Part shown: positions 49,193 through 57,881 of the stretch, piece after piece | Position numbering within the stretch: the stretch's first letter is position 1 | Layout: every line of letters starts with the position of its first letter | Origin: Neisseria leonii | GTDB lineage: Bacteria; Pseudomonadota; Gammaproteobacteria; Burkholderiales; Neisseriaceae | Assembly (NCBI RefSeq): GCF_028776105.2 | Contig: NZ_CP145606.1 | Location: 1,116,001 to 1,180,000, forward strand | Reading direction: 5' to 3' | Length of the DNA stretch: 64,000 nucleotides | The notes under the pieces: model-generated | Databases searched by the model: none | Told to the model about the DNA's origin: nothing | The model's input: the letters and a program-made list of their open reading frames with translations, nothing else | Made by a program: the position numbers and the translations under genes

Positions 49193-49230
49193 CTGTGGTT
49201 CGCAAATCCGCCCACATTAAAAAACTAGGA
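49193..49230 (+). promoter_or_regulatory. preQ1-I riboswitch upstream of queF
   Basis: TGTGG pairs with CCACA around TTCGCAAATCCG, followed by the A-rich tail ATTAAAAAACTAGG, the preQ1-I layout. The tail overlaps the ribosome binding site (AGGAA, 8 nt before the ATG), so preQ1 binding would hide it and block translation. Confidence 0.85.
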
Positions 49231-49238
49231 ACCCCGAT

Positions 49239-49712
49239 ATGACACGCCAAGCCTGCGAGCTGGGCGGCATCAGCCTGCTGGGCGACAGCCGTACCCGCTA
49301 TCCTTCCGATTACGCGCCGGATATTCTGGAAGCGTTCGACAACAAACACCCGGGCAACGATTATTTCGTCAAATTCATCTGCCCCGAATTCACCAGCCTG
49401 TGCCCGATTACCGGCCAGCCCGATTTTGCCGATATTATTATCCGTTACATTCCCGACGCAAAAATGGTGGAAAGCAAATCGCTGAAACTGTATTTATTCA
49501 GTTTCCGCAACCACGGCGATTTTCATGAAGACTGCATCAATATCATTATGAAAGACTTAATCGCCCTGATGAATCCGAAATACATCGAAGTGGCCGGCGA
49601 ATTTACACCGCGCGGCGGCATCGCCATTCATCCGTTTGCCAATTACGGCCGCCCCGGCACGCCGTTTGAGAATATGGCGCGCGAACGGCTGATGCGCTAC
49701 GAATTGCCCTAA
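49239..49712 (+). CDS. queF: 7-cyano-7-deazaguanine reductase
   Basis: Reduces preQ0 to preQ1 with NADPH in queuosine synthesis. The 157-residue protein has the catalytic cysteine in [12 protein letters not shown], the [15 protein letters not shown] motif and HEDCIN. It is the short, single-domain form. Expression is probably controlled by the preQ1 switch directly upstream. Confidence 0.96.
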   Translation: MTRQACELGGISLLGDSRTRYPSDYAPDILEAFDNKHPGNDYFVKFICPEFTSLCPITGQPDFADIIIRYIPDAKMVESKSLKLYLFSFRNHGDFHEDCINIIMKDLIALMNPKYIEVAGEFTPRGGIAIHPFANYGRPGTPFENMARERLMRYELP

Positions 49713-49722
49713 TATATGCCAC

Positions 49723-49767
49723 ACAGGCCGTCTGAAACGGCGCATCTTGCGTTTTTCAGACGGCCTG
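49723..49767 (+). terminator. Inverted-DUS terminator after queF
   Basis: ACAGGCCGTCTGAAACGG faces TTTTTCAGACGGCCTG, 11 nt past the queF stop and just before the second riboswitch. Confidence 0.75.
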
Positions 49768-49777
49768 CCTACCCACC

Positions 49778-49814
49778 CTGAGGTTCGCAATCCTCCCGCA
49801 TCAACAAAACTAGG
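49778..49814 (+). promoter_or_regulatory. Second preQ1-I riboswitch, upstream of yhhQ
   Basis: GAGG pairs with CCTC around TTCGCAAT, followed by CCGCATCAACAAAACTAGG. It shares GGTTCGCAATC, CA-rich tail and ACTAGGAACC with the queF switch, and again overlaps the AGGAA ribosome binding site. Confidence 0.8.
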
Positions 49815-49821
49815 AACCTTC

Positions 49822-50520
49822 ATGAACACCTACACTTTTTCCCGTGCACAACAGCAAAAAGCCCTGTTTTGGCTTACCTTTTTCCACATTCTGATTATTG
49901 CATTGAGCAATTATCTGGTGCAGTTTCCGTTTACTGTCTCCCTGCCCGGCGGCAGCCAAGTACATTCCACTTGGGGCGCGATCAGCTTCCCCTTCATCTT
50001 TCTGGCCACCGACCTGACCGTCCGCATTTTCGGCCGCCGCCCGGCACGGCGGATTATTTTCTGCGTGATGCTGCCTGCCCTGCTGATTTCCTACGCGTTC
50101 TCCGTCCTGTTTTCCGGCGGCACATGGGCGGGCTGGGGCGCATTGGCGGAATTCGACGCTTTCGTTTTCCGCATCGCGCTGGCCAGTTTCACTGCCTATG
50201 CCGTCGGCCAGCTGCTGGATATTCGGGTGTTCGACCGTCTGCGCAAACTGCGTACATGGTGGATCGCGCCGACGGCATCGACTTTTGCGGGCAACGCGGT
50301 GGACACGCTGCTGTTTTTCGCCGTGGCATTCTATGCCGGCAGCGATGAGTTTATGGCGGCAAACTGGCCGCAGATCGCTTTTGTCGATTATCTGTTCAAA
50401 CTGTTTATCTGCACGCTGTTTTTCCTGCCCGCCTACGGCCTGATACTCAGCATACTGACCCGGAAACTGACCACCCTGAGTGAAAACGGCCGCCTCACCG
50501 CCGTTGCCGACGGCCGCTGA
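49822..50520 (+). CDS. yhhQ: Queuosine precursor transporter
   Basis: A 232-residue inner-membrane protein of the YhhQ/QPTR family, which imports preQ0 or preQ1. About six helices; family features are QFPFTVSLPGGSQVHSTWGA, FIFLATDLTVRIFGRRPAR and FAGNAVDTLLFFAVAF. The ATG at 49822 follows AGGAACCTTC; the frame is open to 49747 but that part is the riboswitch. It lets the cell salvage the product that QueF makes, so both are repressed by the same ligand. Confidence 0.93.
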   Translation: MNTYTFSRAQQQKALFWLTFFHILIIALSNYLVQFPFTVSLPGGSQVHSTWGAISFPFIFLATDLTVRIFGRRPARRIIFCVMLPALLISYAFSVLFSGGTWAGWGALAEFDAFVFRIALASFTAYAVGQLLDIRVFDRLRKLRTWWIAPTASTFAGNAVDTLLFFAVAFYAGSDEFMAANWPQIAFVDYLFKLFICTLFFLPAYGLILSILTRKLTTLSENGRLTAVADGR

Positions 50521-50560
50521 TTTCAGCAGGCCTGCCCCGAAAACCGGCCTACAAATAAAC

Positions 50561-50600
50561 GGCCGTCTGAAAACAGGCAACACCCGTTTTCAGACGGCCT
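50561..50600. terminator. Inverted-DUS hairpin between yhhQ and the convergent tautomerase gene
   Basis: GGCCGTCTGAAAAC and GTTTTCAGACGGCC pair around AGGCAACACCC. Confidence 0.75.
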
Positions 50601-50697
50601 GTGGTGCGGCCGGGAAAAAATCCGTTCCAAAGCCCGCACCGGCTGCCCCAAACCGATTCTAACGGTATCCGTTCGTACCCTGCCGCTTCCGGCCGGC

Positions 50698-51033
50698 TCA
50701 CGCTTTCCAGTACAGCGGGGAAAGTTCAACCACTTCAACCGAATATTGCGGCTTACAATCAAACGGCAGTCCGCCCAACACCGCCAAAACGGCTTGCGCC
50801 AATGCCTGTTTGACCGCATCCGTCCGCCCCGCCAGCAACAGCAGGCGGACGGCGATAAAATCCTGACTGCCCCCGCCGGTACCCACCAGCGAAGCATCGG
50901 CACGGTATAGACGGCTTTTAATATCGCTCAACACAAATTCGCCGCTGTCATACAGTGCCTGCGCCAAATCCGCCAAGAGTTTCGTCTCATCAACTGCCAG
51001 CCCGGCACTGATCTCAACCATCAGATGCGGCAT
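50698..51033 (-). CDS. Tautomerase-superfamily protein (5-carboxymethyl-2-hydroxymuconate isomerase-like)
   Basis: A 111-residue protein starting MPHLMVEISAG; in the CHMI/4-OT superfamily the proline after the initiator methionine becomes the catalytic N-terminal base. DIKSRLYRADASLVGTGG and FIAVRLLLLAGRT fit the CHMI pattern. AAGGAGAAA precedes the ATG at 51033. The real substrate in Neisseria is unknown and no aromatic degradation genes are nearby. Confidence 0.82.
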   Translation of the reverse strand: MPHLMVEISAGLAVDETKLLADLAQALYDSGEFVLSDIKSRLYRADASLVGTGGGSQDFIAVRLLLLAGRTDAVKQALAQAVLAVLGGLPFDCKPQYSVEVVELSPLYWKA

Positions 51034-51233
51034 ATTTTTCTCCTTGAATCCGGTAAAACGGGAAAGGCCGCCCCTGTTCCGCAGCAAACAGCCCGCCATA
51101 ACGGAAACAGGCCGTACTCCTTGCCGGTGCCGTCTGATACACGGTACAGCCACGCAGCAATCCTGCGGCCGCTTCGGCTTCCCAAAAAGCCGCGCACCGA
51201 TTTTGGCTGCACAGAAACCCGCTTCGCCCCCAT

Positions 51234-51257
51234 GTAGGCCGGATACCTGTATCCGAC
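51234..51257 (+). repeat. REP-like element, GGATAC class
   Basis: GTAG, then GCCGGATAC/GTATCCGAC. It directly precedes the 30-nt tandem repeat. Confidence 0.75.
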
Positions 51258-51272
51258 AAAAGCAGTTTCATT

Positions 51273-51362
51273 CGTTTTAGCTTATGCAGAACTCTGCTTG
51301 CCCGTTTTAGCTCCGCAGAAACCCGCTGCGCTCGTTTTAGCTCCGCAGAAACTCGCTGCGCT
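51273..51362. repeat. Three tandem copies of a 30-nt repeat
   Basis: Units start CGTTTTAG at 51273, 51303 and 51333 and read CGTTTTAGCTCCGCAGAAAC then YCGCTGCGCT; the first is divergent. A fourth start, CGTTTTCAGACGG at 51363, merges into a DUS. Worn copies occur at 56516-56760 and 62717-62785. Confidence 0.8.
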
Positions 51363-51399
51363 CGTTTTCAGACGGCCTCGAAAGTCAATGCGCGGCCGC

Positions 51400-53166
51400 C
51401 TAAACCGCCCACACGTCCGGCGCCGCCAATACCGCCCCGCTGCCGTGCAGGACTTGGACGGCATATGTGTGGACTTGCGGCAGCACATAAGCGAAATATC
51501 CCTCGGTAATCTGACGGCGCGCCCGCACAAAGGTTTCGCCGAAGGTTTCCGCTTCGGCCGCCGCGTATTCCCGTGCCAGTGCAACCGCACCCAATGTACA
51601 GGCCATTTGGTGCAGATAGGCATGGGAGGCGGCAGCGGCCGCTTCCGGTTCGGCGGCCATGGCGCGCACAATCTGTGCAACCGACGCTTCGGCCGCGTCC
51701 AAGGCCTGAGTCAGGCTGTCGGCCAACTCCGCCGCACCGGCTTTGCGCAGCCCATCGGCAGCCCCGCGCCCGTCGTCTAACAGCATACGGGCGGCACGTC
51801 CTTCGTCGGCAGCGGTTTTGCGGCCGATCAGATCCAATGCCTGAATACCGTTGGTTCCTTCGTAAATGGCGGTAATCCGCACATCGCGCACATACTGCGC
51901 CACACCGGTTTCCTCGATATAACCCATGCCGCCGAATACCTGCACGGCCAGATTGGTCAGCAGCGTACCGTTGTCGGTACACCATGCTTTCACAATCGGA
52001 ATCAGGAAATTCAATTCGGCCTGCGCCGAACGCCGCACATCGTCATCAGCCGCACCGTGTGCCAGATCCAACGCGGCGGCGGCACGCATATACAGCGCGC
52101 GCTGTGCCGCCAGCGTGGCTTTCTGTACCAGCAGCATACGGCGCACGTCGGGGTGGCGGATAATGGCTACCGGCGTGGTACTTTGGCCGCCGATACTGCG
52201 GCTCTGCACCCGTTCTTGCGCATAAGCCAGCGCGGCTTGGTACGCACGCTCGGCCACCGCATGGCCTTCAATGCCCACACCCAGACGGGCATGGTTCATC
52301 ATAGTAAACATATAGGCCAGCCCCTTGCCCGCTTCGCCGACCAGATAGCCTTCGGCTTCGTCGAACTGCATCACGCAGGTGGGGCTGGCGTGGATACCCA
52401 GCTTGTGTTCCAGTCCGACCGCCGCCACGCCGTTTCGCGCACCCAAACTGCCGTCGCCGTTTACCAGATATTTCGGCACGATAAACAGCGAAATGCCTTT
52501 CACGCCCGGCGGCGCATCGGGCAGGCGCGCCAGCACCAGATGGACAATGTTTTCGGTCAGCTCGTGATCGCCCCAGGTAATAAAGATTTTCTGGCCGCTG
52601 ACCGCATACGCACCGTTGTCTTTCGGTACGGCTCTGGCCGCTACCTGTGCCAGATCGCTGCCGGCCTGCGGCTCGGTCAGATTCATGGTGCCGCTCCAAA
52701 TACCCGCACTCATTTTCGGCAGATAAAGCTGTTTTTGTGCATCGGAACCGTGGTTCAGAATGGCTTCGGCCGCCCCCAGAGTCAGCATCGGCAGCAGCGA
52801 GAGTGCCAGATTGCCCGCACACCACATTTCTTCGCAGGCCGCCGCGACCACCGCAGGCAGACCTTGGCCGCCGTATTCGGCCGGTGCGCGCAAACCCGGC
52901 CAGCCCGCCTGACGGTACTCGTCGAACGCTTGTACCAAATCGGGGTGGGTATGCACCCGGCCGTCTGAAAGACGGGCACCGTGCAAATCGCCGGTCCGGT
53001 TGGTGGGCGCAATCATTTCTTCGGCAAAACGGGCAGCCTCTTCCAATACGGCATCGGCCGTATCACTGTCCAGGCCGTCCGCAGCAGGCAGCGACAGCAC
53101 CTGATCCAGCCTGCCGTGCACACGCAGGGCAAAACGCAGTTCGTTCAACGGGGCTCGGTAAGTCAT
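51400..53166 (-). CDS. Acyl-CoA dehydrogenase, DmdC-like subfamily
   Basis: A 588-residue flavoprotein. MTYRAPLNELRF at the start and the long C-terminal extension (after residue 470) mark the subfamily that includes 3-methylmercaptopropionyl-CoA dehydrogenase. Core motifs: GTMNLTEPQAGSDL, the GEAGKGLAYMFTMMNHARLG segment and the catalytic glutamate in YEGTNGIQALDLIGRK. GGAAGGAG precedes the ATG at 53166. The substrate acyl group is not known. It stands alone, without electron-transfer or hydratase genes. Confidence 0.9.
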   Translation of the reverse strand: MTYRAPLNELRFALRVHGRLDQVLSLPAADGLDSDTADAVLEEAARFAEEMIAPTNRTGDLHGARLSDGRVHTHPDLVQAFDEYRQAGWPGLRAPAEYGGQGLPAVVAAACEEMWCAGNLALSLLPMLTLGAAEAILNHGSDAQKQLYLPKMSAGIWSGTMNLTEPQAGSDLAQVAARAVPKDNGAYAVSGQKIFITWGDHELTENIVHLVLARLPDAPPGVKGISLFIVPKYLVNGDGSLGARNGVAAVGLEHKLGIHASPTCVMQFDEAEGYLVGEAGKGLAYMFTMMNHARLGVGIEGHAVAERAYQAALAYAQERVQSRSIGGQSTTPVAIIRHPDVRRMLLVQKATLAAQRALYMRAAAALDLAHGAADDDVRRSAQAELNFLIPIVKAWCTDNGTLLTNLAVQVFGGMGYIEETGVAQYVRDVRITAIYEGTNGIQALDLIGRKTAADEGRAARMLLDDGRGAADGLRKAGAAELADSLTQALDAAEASVAQIVRAMAAEPEAAAAASHAYLHQMACTLGAVALAREYAAAEAETFGETFVRARRQITEGYFAYVLPQVHTYAVQVLHGSGAVLAAPDVWAV

Positions 53167-53297
53167 CGGGTTCTCCTTCCTTGGGTATTTTTGTTTTGAC
53201 AGCACGGCAAAGCGTATCACAGCTTCGCGCTTTGCCGCCGTTTAAATTTCGACTGACTGCTCTACACCGCACACAGTATGACCTGCCCGCCAGACCT

Positions 53298-53588
53298 TTA
53301 AAGCCAATGCCTGAACAGCGCAGCCGATGCCACAGCAATCAGCACCGTCGGCAACAGCGGAAAACGCAGCACCGCCAGTACAGTCACGCCCGCAGCCAGC
53401 ATATCGGCAGGCTTGCCCGACACCAGCACCGGCGCGATCACGGAAACCAGCACACACCCGGGCACTGCTTCCAACACCCGCAGCATACGCGGCCCCCACT
53501 GCCGCCGCCCCAGCAGCAGATACGGTATCGCACGGGTCAGATAAGTGGTCAGCGCCATCAGCACAATCGTGACCAAGGCGGCCGTCAT
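53298..53588 (-). CDS. azlD: AzlD-family branched-chain amino acid export subunit
   Basis: A 96-residue protein with three hydrophobic helices (LVTIVLMALTTYLTRAIPYL, GCVLVSVIAPVLVSG, FPLLPTVLIAVASAALF), as in the small subunit of the AzlCD exporter. Its ATG overlaps the azlC stop by 4 nt, so the pair is translated together. Confidence 0.9.
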   Translation of the reverse strand: MTAALVTIVLMALTTYLTRAIPYLLLGRRQWGPRMLRVLEAVPGCVLVSVIAPVLVSGKPADMLAAGVTVLAVLRFPLLPTVLIAVASAALFRHWL

Positions 53589-54286
53589 ACTTTTTCCCTA
53601 CACCAGAAAGCGGCCAGCATCCCCGATACTGCACCGCCTGCCACATACCATGCCCCGTCGAAGGCGTGGTACATACCTCCCGCCACCGCCAAACTCACCA
53701 GCCACGGTATAGCAGGGAGGATACCGCGCCACATACCTTTGAGCAGCACCAGAAACACCGCCGTAAACGCCATATCGAAACCGTATGCGTCCAAATCACC
53801 GAGCAGCGGCCCCGACAACGCCCCCGCCGCCGTAAACACCACCCATGCCAGATACAGATGGCACGACACACCGAAATAATACGGCAGGTTCAATTGCGTC
53901 CTGTGGTGGCGGCGCGCCTCGGCAATCCCCATCGCCCAAGCCTCGTCGCACATAAAATACAGCGCAGCCAGAGCCTGCTTGCGCGGCACCCCTGCAAGCA
54001 GCGGGCTGAACGCCAGACTCATCACCAAGTGGCGGCTGTTTACCAGTACCGACATCAGCACCACCAAACCGATATTGACCGGATTACCCCACAAACTGAC
54101 GGCGGCAAACTCCGAACCGCCGGCAAAATTGGTTCCCGTCATCAGCGGCACCTGCCAGACCGCCATGCCGCTTTTGACACCCGATGCACCCAACACCAGC
54201 GCAAACGGCACCAAGCCCAATATCACCGGCACGGCTTCTTTCATGCCGCGCCAAAACTCCGGCCGCATTGCGGCAGCATTCTGCAT
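53585..54286 (-). CDS. azlC: AzlC-family branched-chain amino acid exporter subunit
   Basis: A 233-residue inner-membrane protein: FWRGMKEAVPVILGLVPFAL, GGSEFAAVSLWG, LVNSRHLVMSLAFSPLLAG and CDEAWAM are typical of AzlC. CAGGAGAAAC precedes the ATG at 54286; the longer frame from 54505 is not similar. With AzlD it probably exports valine-like amino acids. Confidence 0.92.
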   Translation of the reverse strand: MQNAAAMRPEFWRGMKEAVPVILGLVPFALVLGASGVKSGMAVWQVPLMTGTNFAGGSEFAAVSLWGNPVNIGLVVLMSVLVNSRHLVMSLAFSPLLAGVPRKQALAALYFMCDEAWAMGIAEARRHHRTQLNLPYYFGVSCHLYLAWVVFTAAGALSGPLLGDLDAYGFDMAFTAVFLVLLKGMWRGILPAIPWLVSLAVAGGMYHAFDGAWYVAGGAVSGMLAAFWCREKV

Positions 54287-54560
54287 GACTGTTTCTCCTG
54301 ACTGCTCCGATACAGCAGGCCGTCTGAAACGGGTACAGCGGGTATCCGCAAAGCAAAAACAGGCCACTGCGGCCGTTTCCGTCAAATGCAAACCGCCCGC
54401 AAAAACGGGAAACAGCCGTTTCAGACGGCCAGCCTTGCAAATATTAACAGAAACCGCCAACCGGCAAAACCGCCCGATGCACGCACGGCGGCAAGCTGGT
54501 ATCATCGTGTTTTTTCATCATGCCCGGCCTGTTTCAGGCCGTCTGAAAAAGCCCTGAACC

Positions 54561-56396
54561 GTGTCTGAACCTTTCGACCTTGCCGTTTTCCTGAAAAACC
54601 TGCCCACCCTGCCCGGCGTGTACCGTATGCTGGGCAAAGACGGGCAGGTGCTTTACGTGGGCAAAGCCGTGAACCTGAAACGGCGCGTGTCGAGCTATTT
54701 TCAAAAAAACGACCACTCGCCGCGCATCACGCTGATGGTGAAACAGGTGCATTCGGTGGAAACCACCGTTACCCGTTCCGAAGCCGAAGCGCTGATTCTC
54801 GAAAACAATTTCATCAAAGCCCTGTCGCCCAAATACAATATCCTGTTCCGCGACGACAAAACCTATCCCTATCTGATGCTCAGCGGCCACACTTTCCCGC
54901 AAATGGCCTATTACCGCGGACCGCTCAAAAAGCCGAACCAATATTTCGGCCCCTACCCCAACGGCTGCGCCGTGCGCGACAGCATTCAGATTTTGCAGAA
55001 AGTATTCCGCCTGCGCACCTGCGAAGACAGCGTCTTCGCCAACCGCGACCGCGCCTGCCTGCTCTACCAAATCCGCCGCTGCTCCGGCCCCTGCACCGGC
55101 CACATCAGCGAAGCGGACTATCAGGCCGACGTGCGCGAAGCCGCCGCCTTTCTCAACGGTAAAACCGGCGAACTGACCCAAACCCTGCACCGCAAAATGC
55201 AGCAGGCCGCCGAATCGCTCGATTTTGAAGCCGCCGCCCGTTACCGCGACCAGATTCAGGCACTGGGTCTGGTGCAGAGCCGGCAGTTTATCGACAGCAA
55301 AAATCCGAATACGCCCAACGACATCGACCTGCTGGCCTTGGCGGTGGAAGGCGGCAGCGTGTGTATCCATTGGGTCAGCATCCGCGGCGGGCGGCACGTG
55401 GGCGACAAAAGTTTTTTCCCCGACACCCGCCACGACCCCGAACCGGACGGGCAGGATTACGCCGAAGCCTTTGTCGCGCAGCACTATCTGGGCAAAGCCA
55501 AACCCGATGTCGTTATCAGCAATTTCACCCTGCCCGAAGTCGTTCAGACGGCCTTAATCCAAGAACACGGCAAACCGATCCAATTTGTCGCCAAAACCGT
55601 CGGCGAACGCAGGGTATGGCTGAAAATGGCCGAACAGAACGCCAAACTCGCCATCGCCCAACACCGCCTGCAACATGACAGCCGCCAAAACCGCATCGAA
55701 GACTTGGCGCGCGTGCTGGAAATGGAAGCCGACAGCCTGCAACGTCTCGAATGCTTCGACATCAGCCACACACAGGGCGAGGCCACCGTCGCTTCCTGCG
55801 TGGTGTACGACGAACACAATATCCAGCCCCCGCAATACCGCCGCTACAACATCACCGGCATCACAGCAGGCGACGACTACGCCGCCATGCGCGAAGTGCT
55901 CACCCGCCGCTACGGCAAAATGGCCGAAGCCCAAGCCGCCGGCGAAACCGTCCGCTGGCCCGATGCCGTCTTAATCGACGGCGGCAAAGGCCAAATCGGC
56001 GTGGCCGTGGACGTATGGGCGCAATTGGGGCTGACCATTCCGCTGGTCGGCATCGCCAAGGGCGTGGAACGCAAAGCCGGGCTGGAAGAGCTGATTCTGC
56101 CCTTTTCCGGCCGCACCTTCCGCCTGCCGCCGCACAGCCCCGCCCTGCACCTTTTGCAAACCGTACGCGACGAAGCCCACCGCTTCGCCATCACCGGCCA
56201 CCGCAAAAAACGCGACAAAGCGCGTGTTACCTCGTCGCTGAACGACATTCCCGGCATCGGCAGCAAACGCCGCCAAGCCCTGCTCGCCCGTTTCGGCGGC
56301 CTGCGCGGCGTGGCCGCCGCCGGTGTGGAAGAATTGGCACAGGTGGAAGGCATCAGCCGCACACTGGCCGAAAAAATCTACCACAGCCTGCATTGA
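54561..56396 (+). CDS. uvrC: Excinuclease ABC subunit C
   Basis: Makes both incisions in nucleotide excision repair. The 611-residue protein starts at GTG and has the GIY-YIG nuclease domain (PGVYRMLGKDGQVLYVGKAV), the UVR motif (HRKMQQAAESLDFEAAARYR), the RNase H-like C-terminal nuclease (ECFDISHTQGEATVAS, LIDGGKGQIG) and a helix-hairpin-helix tail (IPGIGSKRRQALLARFGGLR). A DUS pair lies immediately upstream and one copy inside at 55545. Confidence 0.97.
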   Translation: MSEPFDLAVFLKNLPTLPGVYRMLGKDGQVLYVGKAVNLKRRVSSYFQKNDHSPRITLMVKQVHSVETTVTRSEAEALILENNFIKALSPKYNILFRDDKTYPYLMLSGHTFPQMAYYRGPLKKPNQYFGPYPNGCAVRDSIQILQKVFRLRTCEDSVFANRDRACLLYQIRRCSGPCTGHISEADYQADVREAAAFLNGKTGELTQTLHRKMQQAAESLDFEAAARYRDQIQALGLVQSRQFIDSKNPNTPNDIDLLALAVEGGSVCIHWVSIRGGRHVGDKSFFPDTRHDPEPDGQDYAEAFVAQHYLGKAKPDVVISNFTLPEVVQTALIQEHGKPIQFVAKTVGERRVWLKMAEQNAKLAIAQHRLQHDSRQNRIEDLARVLEMEADSLQRLECFDISHTQGEATVASCVVYDEHNIQPPQYRRYNITGITAGDDYAAMREVLTRRYGKMAEAQAAGETVRWPDAVLIDGGKGQIGVAVDVWAQLGLTIPLVGIAKGVERKAGLEELILPFSGRTFRLPPHSPALHLLQTVRDEAHRFAITGHRKKRDKARVTSSLNDIPGIGSKRRQALLARFGGLRGVAAAGVEELAQVEGISRTLAEKIYHSLH

Positions 56397-56515
56397 CACC
56401 GGGCCGTCTGAAACGGCAGCGGGCGGTTTTCACACCGCAGATACTGCGCCGCGTTTCGTTTCCCCGCCCGCAGAACCGGTTTTATTCCGTTCCCGCGCCG
56501 CTGAAATGACCAGTG

Positions 56516-56720
56516 TCGGTTTTTCTCCGCAGAAACCCGCTGCGTCCTCATGCAGGTCGGATACCTGTATCCGACAAAAACCATTTCGCCCGTTTTAGCT
56601 GATGCAGAACCCCGCCTGCGTGTTTTAGCTTCACAAACCCGCTGTGTTCTCATGTAGGTCGGATACTCGTATCCGACAAAAGCAATTCGCTCATTTTAGC
56701 TCCGCAAACCCACTGTGATG
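56516..56720. repeat. Mosaic of REP elements and 30-nt repeat fragments
   Basis: GGATAC-class REPs in plus orientation at 56552-56575 (GCAG in place of GTAG) and 56654-56677 are interleaved with worn CGTTTTAGCT..GCAGAAACCCGCTG units. No gene is evident in 56397-56843; a -10-like TATAAT is at 56811-56816. Confidence 0.7.
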
Positions 56721-56843
56721 GGTTTTAACCCGCTGCACCCTTTTTAGCTTTGCAGAAACGGTGCCCGCACCGTTTTCAGACGGCCTGTTTTGCAAATGGC
56801 CCGTTACCGTTATAATTCCCGCTCGACGACCCGGACAACCGCC

Positions 56844-57290
56844 ATGCTCTACGACCATATTTCTTTTCATTTGGACGAACACTATCCGTCCGGCCTGCCC
56901 GAGTGCCATGCCGCACACCATATCGGCTATTACTACGCTTGGGCGGTGTCGCAAAATCTGCACAGCGAAGCGGCCGCCGCGCTGGACGGTTTCGCCTATA
57001 TGCAGAGCGGGCGCATTTCCGGTGCCGCTTTCGTTCTCGAACGGCTCAACGGCGGTATCGACACCGCCTGTTTCAACGACTTGGGCAACCGCTTCACCCG
57101 CTATTACTATGCCGACGAAGACGAAGGCTACGGCCATTTTATGACCGATTATTTCGCCGCGCTGGGGCTGGAAACGCAGAACGATTTCTACCGCACGCCC
57201 GACAACGCCGCCTGCCGGCAGCGTCTCGACGCCGTTTTTCAGACGGCCTTCGACCGCTGGCAGGCCACGCTGATGCCGTCTGAACGCTGA
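56844..57290 (+). CDS. Conserved hypothetical protein (possibly DUF7832-like)
   Basis: A 148-residue acidic protein starting MLYDHISFHLDEHYPSGLPE. Features: HHIGYYYAWAVSQNLHSE, FVLERLNGGI, LGNRFTRYYYADEDEGY. No signal peptide or membrane helix. The pattern recalls small cytosolic proteins of the DUF7832 type linked in some genomes to polymorphic toxin immunity, but this is a weak resemblance. It sits upstream of gmhB with only 15 nt between, so it is probably in the same operon. A DUS lies near the 3' end. Confidence 0.7.
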   Translation: MLYDHISFHLDEHYPSGLPECHAAHHIGYYYAWAVSQNLHSEAAAALDGFAYMQSGRISGAAFVLERLNGGIDTACFNDLGNRFTRYYYADEDEGYGHFMTDYFAALGLETQNDFYRTPDNAACRQRLDAVFQTAFDRWQATLMPSER

Positions 57291-57305
57291 ATACGGAAAA
57301 CTGCC

Positions 57306-57881
57306 ATGAAACTGATTATTCTCGACCGCGACGGTGTCATCAACCAAGACCGGGACGATTTCGTCAAATCGGCCGATGAGTGGGTGCCGATAGAAGGCAG
57401 CATGGATGCCGTCGCCTTTCTCACGCAGGCCGGTTACACACTGGCCGTCGCTACCAACCAGTCGGGCATCGGACGGGGCTATTTCTCCATGCAGGAATTG
57501 ACCGAAATGCACAATAAAATGCACAAGCTCGTCCAGCAGGCAGGCGGCCACATCGACGGCATCTGGTTCTGCCCGCACACAGGCGAATCGGGCTGCACCT
57601 GCCGTAAACCCGCCCCCGGCATGGTGGAAGACATCATCGCCCGCTTCAACGCCCGTGCCGAAACGGTTTATATGGTGGGCGACAGTCTGCGCGATTTGCA
57701 GGCTGTCGAAACTGTGGGCGGCAAACCCATTCTCGTGCTGACCGGCAAAGGCAAGAAAACCTTGTCCCGGCACGGCGACGAACTGCCCGAGCACACCCAA
57801 ATCTTCGACAGTCTGCTCGCCTTTGCCCAACACCTGATTCAAGAACACCGCACGGAAGCCGACCATGCTGCTGATTCGTAA
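57306..57881 (+). CDS. gmhB: D-glycero-beta-D-manno-heptose 1,7-bisphosphate 7-phosphatase
   Basis: Removes the C7 phosphate in ADP-heptose synthesis (called gmhX in meningococcus). The 191-residue HAD phosphatase has the DXD motif LILDRDGVINQD, the zinc-binding CPHTGESGCTCRKP loop and VGDSLRDLQA. Its last 17 nt overlap plsC. With hldD at the left end, this window holds two of the pathway's genes. Confidence 0.95.
   Translation: MKLIILDRDGVINQDRDDFVKSADEWVPIEGSMDAVAFLTQAGYTLAVATNQSGIGRGYFSMQELTEMHNKMHKLVQQAGGHIDGIWFCPHTGESGCTCRKPAPGMVEDIIARFNARAETVYMVGDSLRDLQAVETVGGKPILVLTGKGKKTLSRHGDELPEHTQIFDSLLAFAQHLIQEHRTEADHAADS

Noticed and set aside
51273..51362. 30-nt repeats as a CRISPR array
   Set aside because: The units are directly tandem with no spacers, and no cas genes are present.
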